From the NCBI GenBank assembly GCA_036023115.1, contig JAYKKT010000074.1, forward strand, positions 14,369,501-14,433,500: a stretch of 64,000 nt of DNA, given 5' to 3'. The position numbers and the translations under genes are program-made. Shown in pieces: positions 1 to 10,723 of this stretch; position 1 is the first letter of the stretch, and each line of letters starts with the position of its first letter. The stretch is from Brasenia schreberi (Eukaryota > Streptophyta > Magnoliopsida > Nymphaeales > Cabombaceae). The notes below the pieces were generated by a model. It saw only the letters and a list, made by a program, of their open reading frames with translations, made no database searches and was not told where the DNA came from.

Positions 1-44
1 AGACCGCCTTCACAACCCCATGGGGCACGTACTGCTATACAGTC

Positions 45-1420
45 ATGCCCTTTGGTTTGAAAAATGTCGGCGCAACATACCAGAGAGCCATGACCATGAT
101 CTTCCACGATCAAATTCATGAGCTCGTAGAAGTGTATGTAGATGATCTCTTGGCAAAATCCAAAACCCGATGCACTCATATCGAATGTTTGCAAAAGATT
201 TTCGAAAGGCTTAGGCTTTACAAAGTAAAGCTAAACCCTCAAAAATGTGTATTCGGGGTAGAATCAGGGAAGCTTCTAGGCTTTATGGTAAGCCAAGGGA
301 GTATAGAAGTCGACCCCTCTAAGTGTCGAGCCATCATAGACATGGCTCCACCCTCAAATCTCACCCAAATCCATAGCCTCCAGGGTCGATTACAGTTCAT
401 TCGCCAATTCATATCAAATCTGGCGACTAGATGCGAACCCTTCAACAAACTGTTGAGGAAGGACACGAAATTCTTATGGGATAACGAATGCCAGAAGTCC
501 TTCGAGAGACTAAAGGCATACTTGGTTAATCCCTCGGTTTTGAATCCTCCGAAGCAAGGAAAACCGCTTTTACTCTACATCTCTATGCATGCGAATGCTT
601 TAGGAGCCCTATTGGCTCAGTACGAGGATGACACCCATAAGGAGTATGTCATCTATTATATTTCGAAAACTCTCTTGGCTTATGAACGAAATTATCAAGC
701 CATGGAGAAGACGTGCTTGGCCCTAGTTTGGGCCTGCCAGAAATTCAGACACTATTTCCTAGATCATGAGATCTGGATAGTGTCCAAGCTTGATCCAATC
801 AAGCACTGGTTCGAAAAACCCATTCTCACGGGTAGATTGGGCAAATGGCAACTCCTTCTAATGGAGTATGACCTGAAATACCATCACCAGATCTCCATTA
901 AGGGGCAAGCCCTAGCAGACTACGTGGCTGAGTTCCCCTTAGAGGACGCATATCCCACGCTTGATGAAATGCCTGACGAAGGCATATTACAAAACCATTT
1001 CCAAAACCACATTTTGGCAAACAATTTCGAAAATCCAGTGTGGAAGATGCACTTCAATGGGGCACAAAACCAACGAGGGGCTGGTGTTGGGGTCATCCTC
1101 ATCTCCCCTGAGAAGGGAGAGATTTCCATAGCAGTCCGCCTAGATTTTGAATGTTCCAACAACGTAGCTGAGTATGAAGCACTCATACAAGGCTTAAGAA
1201 TTTCGAAAACTCTAGGGGCATCATGCATCGAGGTCTTTGGAGATTCGCTCCTTGTCATAAACTAGGTTTTGAAAATTTGGCAAGTACGTAATGAGAAACT
1301 GCTTCCATATCACAAGTTAGCCACTCGATTGATTAAGTCCTTCCAATCGTGTAAACTCACACACGTAGGAAGAGAGGACAATGGCATCGCCGATGCCCTC
1401 TCCTCCTTGGGTTCAGCCCT
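45..1420 (+). pseudogene. Tat-type pol: reverse transcriptase and two RNase H domains
   Basis: The frame enters within the RT palm. Near residues 30-35 the catalytic box reads VYVDD, and the connection region follows. A first RNase H spans roughly residues 170-290. A second, plant-specific RNase H starts near residue 333 (WKMHFNGAQ) and continues through NNVAEYEAL and FGDSLLVIN. A TAG at 1263-1265 interrupts it, and the same frame resumes at once and carries the last motif (GIADALSSL). In this family the first motif normally has Asp where this copy has Asn (FNGA), so the second RNase H has probably lost a metal ligand. The TAG sits where a Gln codon is expected, a C-to-T change. The product would have served in the cytoplasmic particle; this copy cannot make it whole. 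Confidence 0.88.
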
Positions 1421-2707
1421 AAAGGTCGATCCCATTTCATGGACCCGGTCTTTAGAAATATGGCATGCGCCCAACCCATCCACACACGATCTGGATATTT
1501 GCCAAAATAACCCAGATTCTATTGAAAAACCCTGGTTTTATGACATCAAACAATTTCTAGAAAATGGGGGATTCGCCGAGGATGCCACATCCAAAGATAA
1601 GGCATTCATCCGTAAGATTTCGACCCGATACACCATTCTGGGTGGGGTTTTGTACAAAAAGAGTTTTACCGGCATCCTACTTAGGTGTATCGATCTAGAG
1701 GAGGCTAGGATAGTAATGCATGAGTTCCACGATAGAGAATGTAGAGGTCATGTTAATGCCAACTTGATGGCAATGAAAATACTTAGAGGGGGCTATTTTT
1801 GGTCCACCCTGAAAAAGGATTGTCACGATCATGTTAGAAAGTGTCATCCATGTCAAGTGCATGGGCACGCCATTCATATCCCTTCATCTGCATTATATTC
1901 CGTGATCAGCCCCTGGCCATTCACCATGTGGGCGTTTGATATCATAGGCCCCATATTTCCAAAAGCCTCGAATGGGCATCGATTCATTTTAGCAGCCACT
2001 GAGTATTTCTCCAAGTGGGTGGAAGCCATTTCCCTAACCAACGTGCTGGGGCAACATGTGGTGGCTTTCATCCGGAGGAATATCTTGGCTCGATTTGGGG
2101 TTCCATGAGACCTTGTGTCTGATAATGGCACCCCATTCAAAAACGAGCAGATGGTTAAGTTGTGCAACACGTATGGCATAACTCACCACTTCTCTTCGCC
2201 CTACTACCCTCAAGGCAACGGCCAAGTTGAAGCCACGAACAAAACTCTCATTAGCATAATTGAGAAGACTTTAGAGAAGGGTAGGACGTGGCACGAGAAG
2301 CTGGATGAAGCCTTATGGGCTTATAGGACTTCCATTCGGACTCCCACGAATGTCACACCATTAGAATTGGTCTATGGCACAAACGCCATTCTTCCCATTC
2401 ATACCCAACTACATTCATTCCATATATCCCTAGCACTCGACCTCCCCTAGAGACGCTTCAACATGCTAGGATGGCCGAACTAGATTTGCTAGATGAGAGG
2501 CGACTCCTTGCTATGGACCATGCTCGTGCATACCGGCAAAGGATAGCCCGACACTATGGCAAACACATGAGACCTCGCCACTTTGAAGTGGGGGATCTGG
2601 TCTTGAAAATCATCTACTATCGTGGCCCATATCCACTTGGAAAGTGGCGCCCCAAGTGGGATGGACCCTATCGTGGCCCATATCCACGAACAACTCGTAT
2701 TGGTTGA
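1421..2707 (+). pseudogene. Tat-type pol: integrase
   Basis: In-frame continuation of the same polyprotein. An HHCC zinc region lies around 1720-1860 (HEFHDRECRGH, then CHPCQVHG). The DDE core follows: the first Asp in WAFDIIGP (about 1935), the second in SDNGTPF (about 2120) and the Glu in GQVEATNK (about 2230). A TGA at 2106-2108 splits the core between the first and second acidic residues, where the family has Arg (CGA to TGA). Near 2440-2450 there is a stop plus a one-base frame change, after which ETLQHARMAELDLLDERR continues in the other frame. The C-terminal SH3-like part (VGDLVLK, PKWDGPY) ends abnormally after a 20-bp sequence that occurs twice, at 2617-2636 and 2668-2687. Confidence 0.85.
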
Positions 2708-3930
2708 TCGATATAGAAGGTAGGAATTTAGCAGATTCTATCAATATTCAATACTTAAAGAAGTATTATGTGTAGGATTTGGATTAAATTCCAGTTTTCA
2801 AAAATTTTAGGGATAGCTGCCCTGAGACCTGAAAATAAGGTGCAAAAGCAAAATCGTGTGACCCTAAGTAAGAGAATTCGCACTTGTGAAAGAGTGGAGT
2901 CTTCAAAATCGTGGTTACATTTCAAAATCCTTCTTCTTACAAAGAAAGGCCTAGTTCAACATAGCAAGATACTTGCAAGTAGTACATGTTATTTCTAAAT
3001 AGGCTCATCTGGAATGGATCGAGTGTGACCTTGGGATATGTCCTCCCCTCTTCTCTTCTCCTTCCAAAAGGAAAACATGGCCCAAACAAAGGGAATTTCC
3101 CATTCAAAGTCTCTTTCCAAAAGAAAGAAACCAGAATTCGAAAGAAAAATCGATTCTCTTGTGAAAAAGAGGGATTAAAGAAAAAATACTCCCAAAGGGA
3201 GACCCTCTATGAAAAAAAGGAAAAAGAGGCCAAAAAGCTCAAAAAGAACAGTTTTACACCTTCTATGCCTTAAACCACGGAACGCTTCAGAAGGGACCGT
3301 GGTATCTCTTTCCCATCCCTGGCTTATCCCAAGCTAAAGCATGGTTCATTTCGAGGAATCCTAAAGTAAAAATAGGATTTACTTACTTGAATTTCATCTT
3401 GTTTGAGAATTCGACGTTTCAAGTAAGACGTAGGAATTTGAAATATAGCTTGTTTTCTTACAAAACCTCCGCTAGATAAGCGAATGTTAAGACTCAAACA
3501 AGGGCAAACACGAAGAGCTCGAGATCCTTAGGATCAAGACTCAAGACAGTTGTCCCTTTTGTAAATAATTTTGTAAATAGATTTTGAAAAATCAAACATC
3601 GAACAGCATAGAATTTGCTCACTTGGAGTAGTAGGCCTTGTAAGTCTCAAGAGTTCGACCACATCTGGTCTCTAGGAGGTCGCCACTCTTGGCACCACAC
3701 CCATGTCATGCATCTACATTCTACGCATGATACTTGCATAAACATGATCCCATTTAGGACCAGATCCCATACATATCCCTTTGGCGTGATATCTCCTCCT
3801 ACCAAGGTTTTAAAACTGAGATGTTTGCTAAGGATTGGGATGATCCCATGTTCTTCGTGGTTAGATCTAGGGAGACATTGAAAGGGGTGTTTGTCATCTT
3901 TCCCCTTATCCAAATCAATTTGGACAAGGC
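2708..3930 (+). other. 3' non-coding spacer of the Tat-type element
   Basis: AT- and purine-rich stretch between the integrase end and the polypurine tract. Short open frames here (for example 2768-2998, 2986-3273 and 3615-3881) are lysine- and serine-rich with no recognisable domain. I treat them as chance frames. Spacers of this kind are usual in the Tat group. Confidence 0.6.
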
Positions 3931-3944
3931 CAAAGAGGGGCATC
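3931..3944 (+). other. polypurine tract of the Tat-type element
   Basis: The motif caaagaggggcatc lies immediately before TGTAAACACC. A purine run followed at once by a TG-starting LTR is the usual plus-strand priming site. Its position 1.2 kb after the integrase end fits. Confidence 0.7.
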
Positions 3945-5142
3945 TGTAAACACCCTGAAATCTCACGTATTTCTCGAAACAAACCTGGTTTTGTAAAAGC
4001 AGCCCCAAAGGGCCATCTTGAGTTTGGAAATCCAGGAGCCTTCCAGGCAACCCTATACAGATGTTTTGAACTTTTATATGTTTTAAATATGTATAATATG
4101 TTTTAAAAACTGTTAAAATATGTTTTGAAACCCCACAAAGCAAGCTTGGCCTGAGCAAAGCAGGATCAGAAGAGCTAAAGAGAGCCCGGAACCGGAGCAT
4201 AAGTCGAGCCCGGCACAGCAACTCTCGTGTTGAATCCACCGCCAAGATCTCGAACGTCCAAGACCCTGTTATAATTAGACATCACTTGAAATCATCTCCA
4301 GAAGGTGAAAACAGAAGCAAACGATCATGTTAGCGAAGATCCAACACAGACGGAGTACTGATGCTGTCAGACCCTGCACAAACCGTTCGTTTCGAACACA
4401 GCCTAAAGGAGTCAGAATTCAGTTTGGATCAGATCTGGACCATATATATCCAGATCCCAATCCAAACCCATGTGTGGATTTCGATTTGGATCCAAAGATC
4501 CAATCCAATATCCACATCTATGTCCCACATCACCTTCTCATAAATGGAGGTGGGGGCCACTTGAAATTCACGTGGGATTATGGGCATGAGAGAGAGTGGG
4601 GGAGGATAAGATTTGGGAGTGATTGTAATTAAGCTTGACTTGTATGTCAAGTTTGGGGTTAATCATGTGGGTTAGCCTAATTAGCATGGGTTTAAGCTTG
4701 TATTAGCCAAAACCTAACCTAGGGTTGCACCAACATGATGCAACAAGGTCTATGGGTTATGCAAAGGGAGTTCCCTAACCCAATCCTAATTAAAAAACCC
4801 TAATCCTAGCCTTTTACCCTAATCTCGGCCTAAACCTAGCCTAATCACCTAACCCACTTCTCTAATCCTCCCCTAAACCTAGCTTAATTCTCTTAAACCT
4901 AACCTAATCCTAGCCTAATCACCTAACCTACCTCACTAAACCTCACCCCGAGACCAACCCACCTAGCTAAGCCCTAAACCCCTAAACCACCCCACCTAAA
5001 CCTAGCATACCATCTACCTAAAACCCCTTGTATTAAAATATCTGGCCCCTCTTCAAAACCAGCCCACCTTATCACCACACCACCACCCCCTAAACTACCT
5101 TACCACCCTCCAAATACCAACCCCAACCGCCATCTCCAAGGC

Positions 5143-5150
5143 TATAAAAA
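5143..5150 (+). promoter_or_regulatory. TATA box of the Tat-type LTR
   Basis: TATAAAAA in the context ggctataaaaaaccccc, 1.2 kb into the LTR. The following sequence turns GC-rich, as in a transcribed leader, so the start of R is probably about 25-35 bases downstream. The U3/R assignment is inference. Confidence 0.55.
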
Positions 5151-5763
5151 ACCCCCCTAGTGGGCGGGTTTTGAAGGTCTTCTCCACCTTGGCCCAACCG
5201 ACCTTGGCCAGCTACCTCTCAACCGAATCCTCCACCTTCCTCCACCTGCGCCACCACTGCCCCCCCCCCCCCCCCCGGCCAAGCTCTACCTGCACCACTA
5301 CTCCCATCCGGCCAGCTCCCCGTCTCCAACACCTCCCGACCGAATCCCATCCACCCAAAGCACCAAGGCAGCCCATTCCTAGCAGCCGGCCAGCTTCAAG
5401 GCGCCCTTCCCGCGCACCCAAGTCACTCGGTCAGCATCTCCCCTTGCCGTTCCATTTCGAGGAGCTCCCTCTTGCAGCCCAAGGCGAAGCCAAGCCTACG
5501 CTCAAGCAAGTCACCTCCGGACCAGCTATAAGTAAGTGCCTAACTCGGTCCTTAGTTGTAGACTTGCTTAAATTAAATTTGATACGGGGTTGTAATAACG
5601 GAGCATAGTCTCCCCCCGCTTGTAATAACGTGGCTTGGCACACCAACACACACGTGCACTTGAGCCTACCTCGCTCTTAGTCGTGCACGATTTTGAACAC
5701 ACACGGGCCTAATCAGCCCCTAAGATATAAATTTATTTATATAGTTTATGTTGCGTAAGGTTT

Positions 5764-6510
5764 TTGCTTGAGTTGTGTGTGTTGTCTTTCAATTCTCACA
5801 CTCACACACATTGAGCCTTCGCTCTTATTTGTAAGACCCAAGTAAGGGCCGTGTTATACTATCCTTGGGTTTATTTCATGTTGTGTGCGTAGTACTTCAA
5901 TTCAAGCACTCACACACATTGAGCTTTCGCTCTTATCCCCAAGACCTTAGTTAAGGCCATACTGCAATTTATATTTGGGTTTAATTTTATGTTGTGTGCG
6001 TAGTACTTCAATTCAAGCACTCACACACATTGAGCTTTCGCTCTTATTCTCAAGACCTTAGTTAAGGCCATACTGCAATTTATATTTGGGTTTAATTTCA
6101 TGTTGTATGCGTAGTACTTCAATTCAAGCACTCACACACATTGAGCTTTCACTCTTATTCTCAAGACCTTAGTTAAGGCCATATTGCAAGTTATATTTGG
6201 GTTTCATTTCATATTGTGTGCGTAGTACTTTAATTCAAGCACTCACACACATTGAGCTTTCGCTCTTATTCCCAAGACCTTAGTTAAGGCCATATTGCAA
6301 GTTATATTTGGGTTTCATTTCATGTTGTGTGCGTAGTACTTCAATTCAAGCACTCACACACATTGAGCTTTCGCTCTTATTCCCAAGACCTTAGTTAAGG
6401 CCATATTGCAAGTTATATTTGGGTTTCATTTCATGTCGTGTGTGTAGTACTTCAATTCTCGCACGCGCCCACATTGAGCCTTCGCTCTTATTTGCAAGAC
6501 CCAAGTCAGG
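5764..6510 (+). repeat. 111-bp tandem repeat, about seven units
   Basis: The anchor agtacttcaattcaagcac recurs at 5891, 6002, 6113, 6224, 6335 and 6446, exactly 111 bases apart, with a more diverged unit starting about 5780. Each unit carries cactcacacacattgagc, the pair ctcaagacc/ttagttaaggcc, and tatttgggtttcattt. The inner units are nearly identical and the outer two diverge, as expected for unequal exchange or slippage. The repeat is in the LTR downstream of the TATA box. Although 111 is divisible by three, the frames contain stops and I see no coding role. Confidence 0.9.
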
Positions 6511-7140
6511 GCTCATATATATATATATATATTATATACGTATTTCCCTTCGGCAATTTCCCTTCAGCATTTACATTACAAGTCATTTCCCTTCGGCATT
6601 TACATTTTAAGTCATTTCCCTTCGGTATTGTCTTTTAAATTCGGGTTTTCCCTTTGGAGTAGCGTGAGTTTGCATTGCATATACGCCATACCACGAGTTA
6701 GGACGCATATTGCATCAAAGCAAACCCCATACTCCTGCTCAAAATCGCCACATTTAGTAGAGTGTTCATAACACACACCTAGGTGGCCCCAAAGAGGGAT
6801 AAAAAGAAAGACTTAGGCACGTGCAAATCCACGTGATCTAAAATCTGAAACCATACCAAAAAGACCCGAACAAAACACCTCGAACCGCTTTCATAAGTTT
6901 TTTCCACTCAAAACTCGATTTTTAAAAGCGTACAGACCGACCCTTACGCATCGGTGCAAGAAGGTTTGCGACGACAAGAGCTTGCTTGCTCACAGTCGCC
7001 ACGTTAGAAGTCAGGTTTTAGAATATATCTTCGCTAGCTTAAGTAAGCTAGTTGGCACGCCCTATTTTTTTAAATAGGACTTAGGCACACGAAAAGGTTC
7101 GCTCCAGGCCTAAGAACCAGGAGGCGGAGATTTTCTACGT

Positions 7141-7779
7141 CTACAGAACTCAATGGAGCTACTCCTTCACAAATGGTGCACTCTTCTTTCTTCGGGATAG
7201 AAGGAAGTCAATTGGGAATTTTCTGCAAATCTTCAAGGAATTTGAAGCTCACTCTGGTATGTGTGTCAATATGGACAATCGTCTTGGGTTCCTTTTGCCA
7301 TGAGTCTCCCTCAAATTAAGGAGCTAGAACGAGCCAACAAATGGAGATTGATCAAACTTCGAATGAAATATCTTGGCCTTCCACTCTTCACAAGTAAACT
7401 TACCTCACCCCTATGTCAATCCATTATTTCAAAAATACAAAATCAACTAGAAACATGGGTGTCCTCTCTTCTTTCCTTAGCTGGATATATTGTTATGATC
7501 AAAGTTGTTATGGGGGCAATCCCCTTGTATTGTTTGTTCTCCTTCAAGCTTCTCAAAGAATGAATTAAGCTATTGGAATCCATTATGAAGACTTTTCTTT
7601 GGGTGACAGCGAGCATAAATGTTCTCTCCATTTGCTCTTACCTCATGCCATATGTGAGTGTCATTCCGTATGAGCTATATTCAAAATGGAATACGTTGAG
7701 AGGAATTGGCCATGACAATTTACAATGGGATGACAATCAATACTTTAGCTCGCATCAAGCTTGGAACTAGATCAGGTGT
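7141..7779 (+). pseudogene. L1-type LINE reverse transcriptase fragment (left part)
   Basis: Around 7180-7270 the frame reads FFLRDRRKSIGNFLQ then FKEFEAHSGMCVNMDN. The open frame 7261-7563 follows, with KYLGLPLFTSKL, SLAGYIVMIKVVMGAIPLYCL and, past a stop, LLESIMKTFLW. These are the conserved segments after the catalytic box in plant L1-type LINEs. The upstream catalytic region is not readable. Frameshifts and stops separate the pieces. The fragment continues beyond the RTE insertion at 11090. Confidence 0.75.
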
Positions 7780-7794
7780 AAAGACAAACCCTTT
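7780..7794. repeat. target site duplication of RTE copy A (left)
   Basis: AAAGACAAACCCTTT, repeated exactly at 11075-11089. Confidence 0.95.
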
Positions 7795-7824
7795 ACAACA
7801 ACAACAACTAAGCCTTTTCCCATA

Positions 7825-9924
7825 CTAGACGGGGTCGGCTACATGGATTCTTTGTTTCCACAGATCCCTATCGTGTGCCATGTTAGCAGTTAACTCCCAA
7901 TAAGCTAGATCATTCTTTATTGTTTCTTTCCAACACTTTTGTGGTCGTCCTCTACCTCTTTTAATACTTTCCAAATTTAGTTTTTCTAACCTTCTTACAG
8001 GTTCTTCTTTTGATCTTCTTTCTATATGTCCAAACCATCTTAAACGATGTTCTCTCATTTTATCCCCTATTGGTGCCACTCCTAATTTGTTTCTAATAAC
8101 CTCATTATGTATACGGTCTTTTCTTGTATGACCACTCATCCATCTCAACATCTTCATTTCTGTCACAAACATCTTTTGTACATGTTGATGATTAACTGCC
8201 CAACACTCATAACCATAAAACATGGCAGGCCTAATTGCTGCTCTATAATATTTGCCTTTTAATTTTAATGGTATCTTCTTATCACAAAGAATACCTGATG
8301 CTCTGCTCCATTTTAACCAACCAGCATTAATTCTATGTGTAACATCTCCATCAATTCTTCCATCACTTTGAAAAATTGACCCTAGGTATTTAAAACTTTC
8401 CTTTTGGGGAATGCAATGTGTGCCAATTTTAATTTCTATGTCCTCTGAAGTAGCCAAATGATCAAACTTACAATCCATATATTCTGTCTTTGTTCTACTA
8501 AGTCGGAGGCCTTTGTTTTCTAATGTTTCTCTCCATAGTTCCAATTTTCTATTAACTTTTTCCTTAGACTCCTCCACTAATACAATGTCATTTGCAAATA
8601 ACATACACCAAGGTACTTCATCTTGAATATGTTTTGTTAACTCATCCATCACCATTATAAATAAGTATGGACTTAAAGTTGATCCTTGATGTAACCCAAT
8701 ATTAACTTCAAAGAAGTCTGTCGTTCCTTCATGAGTCCTCACACATATTTTTGCACCATCATACATGTCTCTTACAAGGTTAATATATGTCAATGGGATA
8801 CCTCTTTTTTCCAAAGTTCTCCAAAGAACCTCCCTCGGTACCCTATCATAAGCTTTTTCTAGATCAATAAATATCATGTGAAGGTCTTTCTTTTTTGCTC
8901 TAAAATGTTCCTTAAGACGTCTCAAAAGGTGAATCGCTTCAATAGTATATCTACCAGGCATAAATCCAAATTGGTTCTCTGTTGTACTTGATACTTGTCT
9001 TAACCTACGTTCGATAATTCTTTCCCATAATTTCATAGTATGACTCATTAACTTGATACCTCGATAATTCACACAATTTTGAATGTCTCCCTTGTTCTTA
9101 TATACGGGTATAAGTGTACTTGCTCTCCATTCCTCGGGCATCTTTTGGTTTTTCCATATTTCATTAAATAGTCTTGTGAGCCAAGTGATTCCTATTTCTC
9201 CTAGTATTTTCCAAACTTCTATAGGAATATTATCTGGTCCTACCGATTTACCACTCTTCATATGTTTAAGAGCCTCTTTGACTTCATTCTTTTGAATACG
9301 TCGGTAGAAATTATGGTTTATATACTTTTCTGACTTGGCTAAATCTCCTAAACTAATACTAACATCTTTATTTTCATTAAAAAGATTATAAAAATAGTTT
9401 TTCCATCTATTTCTTATATCATCATTTGCCACTAAAATTTTTTCATCTTCATCTTTTATGCATCTAACATAATTAAGATCTTTAGTTTTCTTATCTCTAG
9501 CCCTAGCTATCCTAAAAATATCTCTTTCACCCTCTTTTGAGTTGAGTTTTTTATATAAGTCCTCCCAAATCTTAGCTTTTGCTTCACTAACGGCCTTTTT
9601 TGCTTCCTTCTTTGCTTTCTTATAAGCTTCTAAAGTTTCACTAGTTTTCTTAGCATAATATAATTTGTAACATGCCCTCTTTGCCTTGATTTTATTTTGT
9701 ACTACTTCACTCCACCACCAAGCTTCTTTTTGTGCCGGTACACCTCCATTAGATACCCCTAACACATCTTTCGCCACTTTCCTAATATGTATAGCCATAT
9801 TGTTCCACATATCACAGGGTGTACCAACATAATTCCAAACATCTCCTTGAAGGACTTTCTGTTTAAATATATCTTCTTTCTCGCTTTTGAGGTTCCACCA
9901 TTTAGTCCGAATAGCTCGATGCAC
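7825..9924 (-). CDS. RTE-type reverse transcriptase (copy A)
   Basis: 699 codons in one open frame. After a lysine-rich linker come the RT blocks: [45 protein letters not shown] (motif A, near residue 353), [13 protein letters not shown], and the catalytic block MLFANDIVL near residue 440. The canonical box is FADD; here the first Asp is Asn (GAT to AAT), so the enzyme is probably inactive. Copy E in this window keeps FADD. The thumb follows ([23 protein letters not shown]), with a C-terminal basic region ([19 protein letters not shown]). The frame is the continuation of the endonuclease frame after a TAA at 9952-9954. The start used here is simply the first Met after that stop. Confidence 0.9.
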   Translation of the reverse strand: MHRAIRTKWWNLKSEKEDIFKQKVLQGDVWNYVGTPCDMWNNMAIHIRKVAKDVLGVSNGGVPAQKEAWWWSEVVQNKIKAKRACYKLYYAKKTSETLEAYKKAKKEAKKAVSEAKAKIWEDLYKKLNSKEGERDIFRIARARDKKTKDLNYVRCIKDEDEKILVANDDIRNRWKNYFYNLFNENKDVSISLGDLAKSEKYINHNFYRRIQKNEVKEALKHMKSGKSVGPDNIPIEVWKILGEIGITWLTRLFNEIWKNQKMPEEWRASTLIPVYKNKGDIQNCVNYRGIKLMSHTMKLWERIIERRLRQVSSTTENQFGFMPGRYTIEAIHLLRRLKEHFRAKKKDLHMIFIDLEKAYDRVPREVLWRTLEKRGIPLTYINLVRDMYDGAKICVRTHEGTTDFFEVNIGLHQGSTLSPYLFIMVMDELTKHIQDEVPWCMLFANDIVLVEESKEKVNRKLELWRETLENKGLRLSRTKTEYMDCKFDHLATSEDIEIKIGTHCIPQKESFKYLGSIFQSDGRIDGDVTHRINAGWLKWSRASGILCDKKIPLKLKGKYYRAAIRPAMFYGYECWAVNHQHVQKMFVTEMKMLRWMSGHTRKDRIHNEVIRNKLGVAPIGDKMREHRLRWFGHIERRSKEEPVRRLEKLNLESIKRGRGRPQKCWKETIKNDLAYWELTANMAHDRDLWKQRIHVADPV

Positions 9925-9951
9925 TCTTTTCTTCTTTGTCCATTTTTTTAT

Positions 9952-10713
9952 TTATAAATCCATAACTAAAAGTCGATGTTGGGTGGTTAAGCTTTCTCCT
10001 GGAATTACCTTACAATCTTTACAACACGCTCTATCTTTTTTTCTACAAATAAAGTAATCAATTTGTGTTTGTGATAAGCCACTCTTATAAGTAATTAAAT
10101 GTTCATCTCGTTTTTTGAAGATTGTATTGACTATAAAGAGATCAAATGACATAGCAAAATTTAAAATCTCCCTACCTTCCTCGCTTATATTCCCATAACC
10201 AAAGTTTCCATGAATCTCTTGATATCCTAATGCCTCTTTACCGACATGTCCATTTAAATCTCCTCCTAAACAAATCATCTCCCTTTGTGGAATCTTTTGA
10301 AACACCTTATCCAACTCTTCCCAAAAAACTGTCTTTATACTATCTTCTAGTCCTACTTGGGGTGCGTAAGCACAAACTATATTCAAAACCTCTTCTCCTA
10401 ACACTAATTTCAATGTCATGATTCGGTCACCATATCGTTGTATGTCTACTACACTCTCCTTTAAATCTTTATTTATGATAATACCAACTTCGTTTCGGGC
10501 CTTTTCTTTACCTGAGTACCATAATTTAAAACCTGCATCCTCTATCTCCTTTGCTTTTTCTCCAACCCATTTTGTCTCTTGTAAACATAGAATATGAATC
10601 TTTCTCCGAATCATAGTATCTACCACCTCCATTAGCTTACCCGATAATGTTCCGATATTCCAAGAACCAATACGAATCTTATTATCTAGGACTAGTTTCC
10701 TTACCCCCCGCAT
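9952..10713 (-). CDS. RTE-type AP-like endonuclease (copy A)
   Basis: 253 codons. The domain belongs to the exonuclease/endonuclease/phosphatase fold that nicks the target for target-primed reverse transcription. Visible motifs are IGSWNIGTLSGK (N-terminal Asn), LCLQETKW (catalytic Glu), VCAYAPQVG, CLGGDLNGHVG (Asp and Asn) and TQIDYFICRK with TTQHRLLVMDL (His at the end). Plant annotation pipelines often mislabel this domain as craniofacial development protein 2-like. The frame ends at TAA 9952-9954, and the RT frame continues directly downstream in the same phase. Copy E has CAA at this codon. The ATG at 10711-10713 follows a run of six C on the plus strand. Confidence 0.9.
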   Translation of the reverse strand: MRGVRKLVLDNKIRIGSWNIGTLSGKLMEVVDTMIRRKIHILCLQETKWVGEKAKEIEDAGFKLWYSGKEKARNEVGIIINKDLKESVVDIQRYGDRIMTLKLVLGEEVLNIVCAYAPQVGLEDSIKTVFWEELDKVFQKIPQREMICLGGDLNGHVGKEALGYQEIHGNFGYGNISEEGREILNFAMSFDLFIVNTIFKKRDEHLITYKSGLSQTQIDYFICRKKDRACCKDCKVIPGESLTTQHRLLVMDL

Positions 10714-10723
10714 CCGTCCATAA

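Larger units (their letters stand above)
1..7090 (+). mobile_element. Ty3/gypsy LTR retrotransposon, Tat-type, 3' half
   Basis: The window opens inside the reverse transcriptase of a plus-strand LTR retrotransposon. In order it shows reverse transcriptase, RNase H, a second RNase H, integrase, about 1.2 kb of non-coding spacer, a polypurine tract and a long LTR. The order RT-RH-second RH-integrase is the hallmark of the plant Tat group (Tat, Ogre, Retand). The 5' LTR, gag and protease lie left of the window, so no target duplication can be tested. The right edge is uncertain by some tens of bases because the LTR runs directly into a decayed LINE. Coding is broken by two stops and a frameshift. 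Confidence 0.88.
3945..7090 (+). repeat. 3' LTR of the Tat-type element (about 3.1 kb)
   Basis: It starts TGTAAACACC right after the polypurine tract. It contains a C-rich segment (4.75-5.13 kb), a TATA box near 5143, a GC-rich leader with a run of about 15 C near 5260, and a 111-bp tandem array (5.76-6.51 kb). It seems to end in ACTTAGGCACA near 7090. The 3' end is inferred because the partner LTR is outside the window. LTRs of several kilobases are known in Tat and Ogre elements. Confidence 0.65.

Noticed and set aside
5171..5608. 145-codon frame, Pro/Ser/Thr-rich
   Set aside because: It lies in the C-rich transcribed part of the LTR, includes a C homopolymer and has no domain. Composition explains the open frame.
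5740..6510. CRISPR-like regular array
   Set aside because: The units are contiguous and nearly identical over all 111 bases with no unique spacers, in a plant LTR.
6419..6638. Overlapping short frames at the end of the 111-bp array
   Set aside because: They are products of the tandem repeat and the TA tract.
9083..9295. Plus-strand frame, repeated at 35536-35748
   Set aside because: It is antisense to the RTE reverse transcriptase; the similarity between the two sites comes from the shared element.
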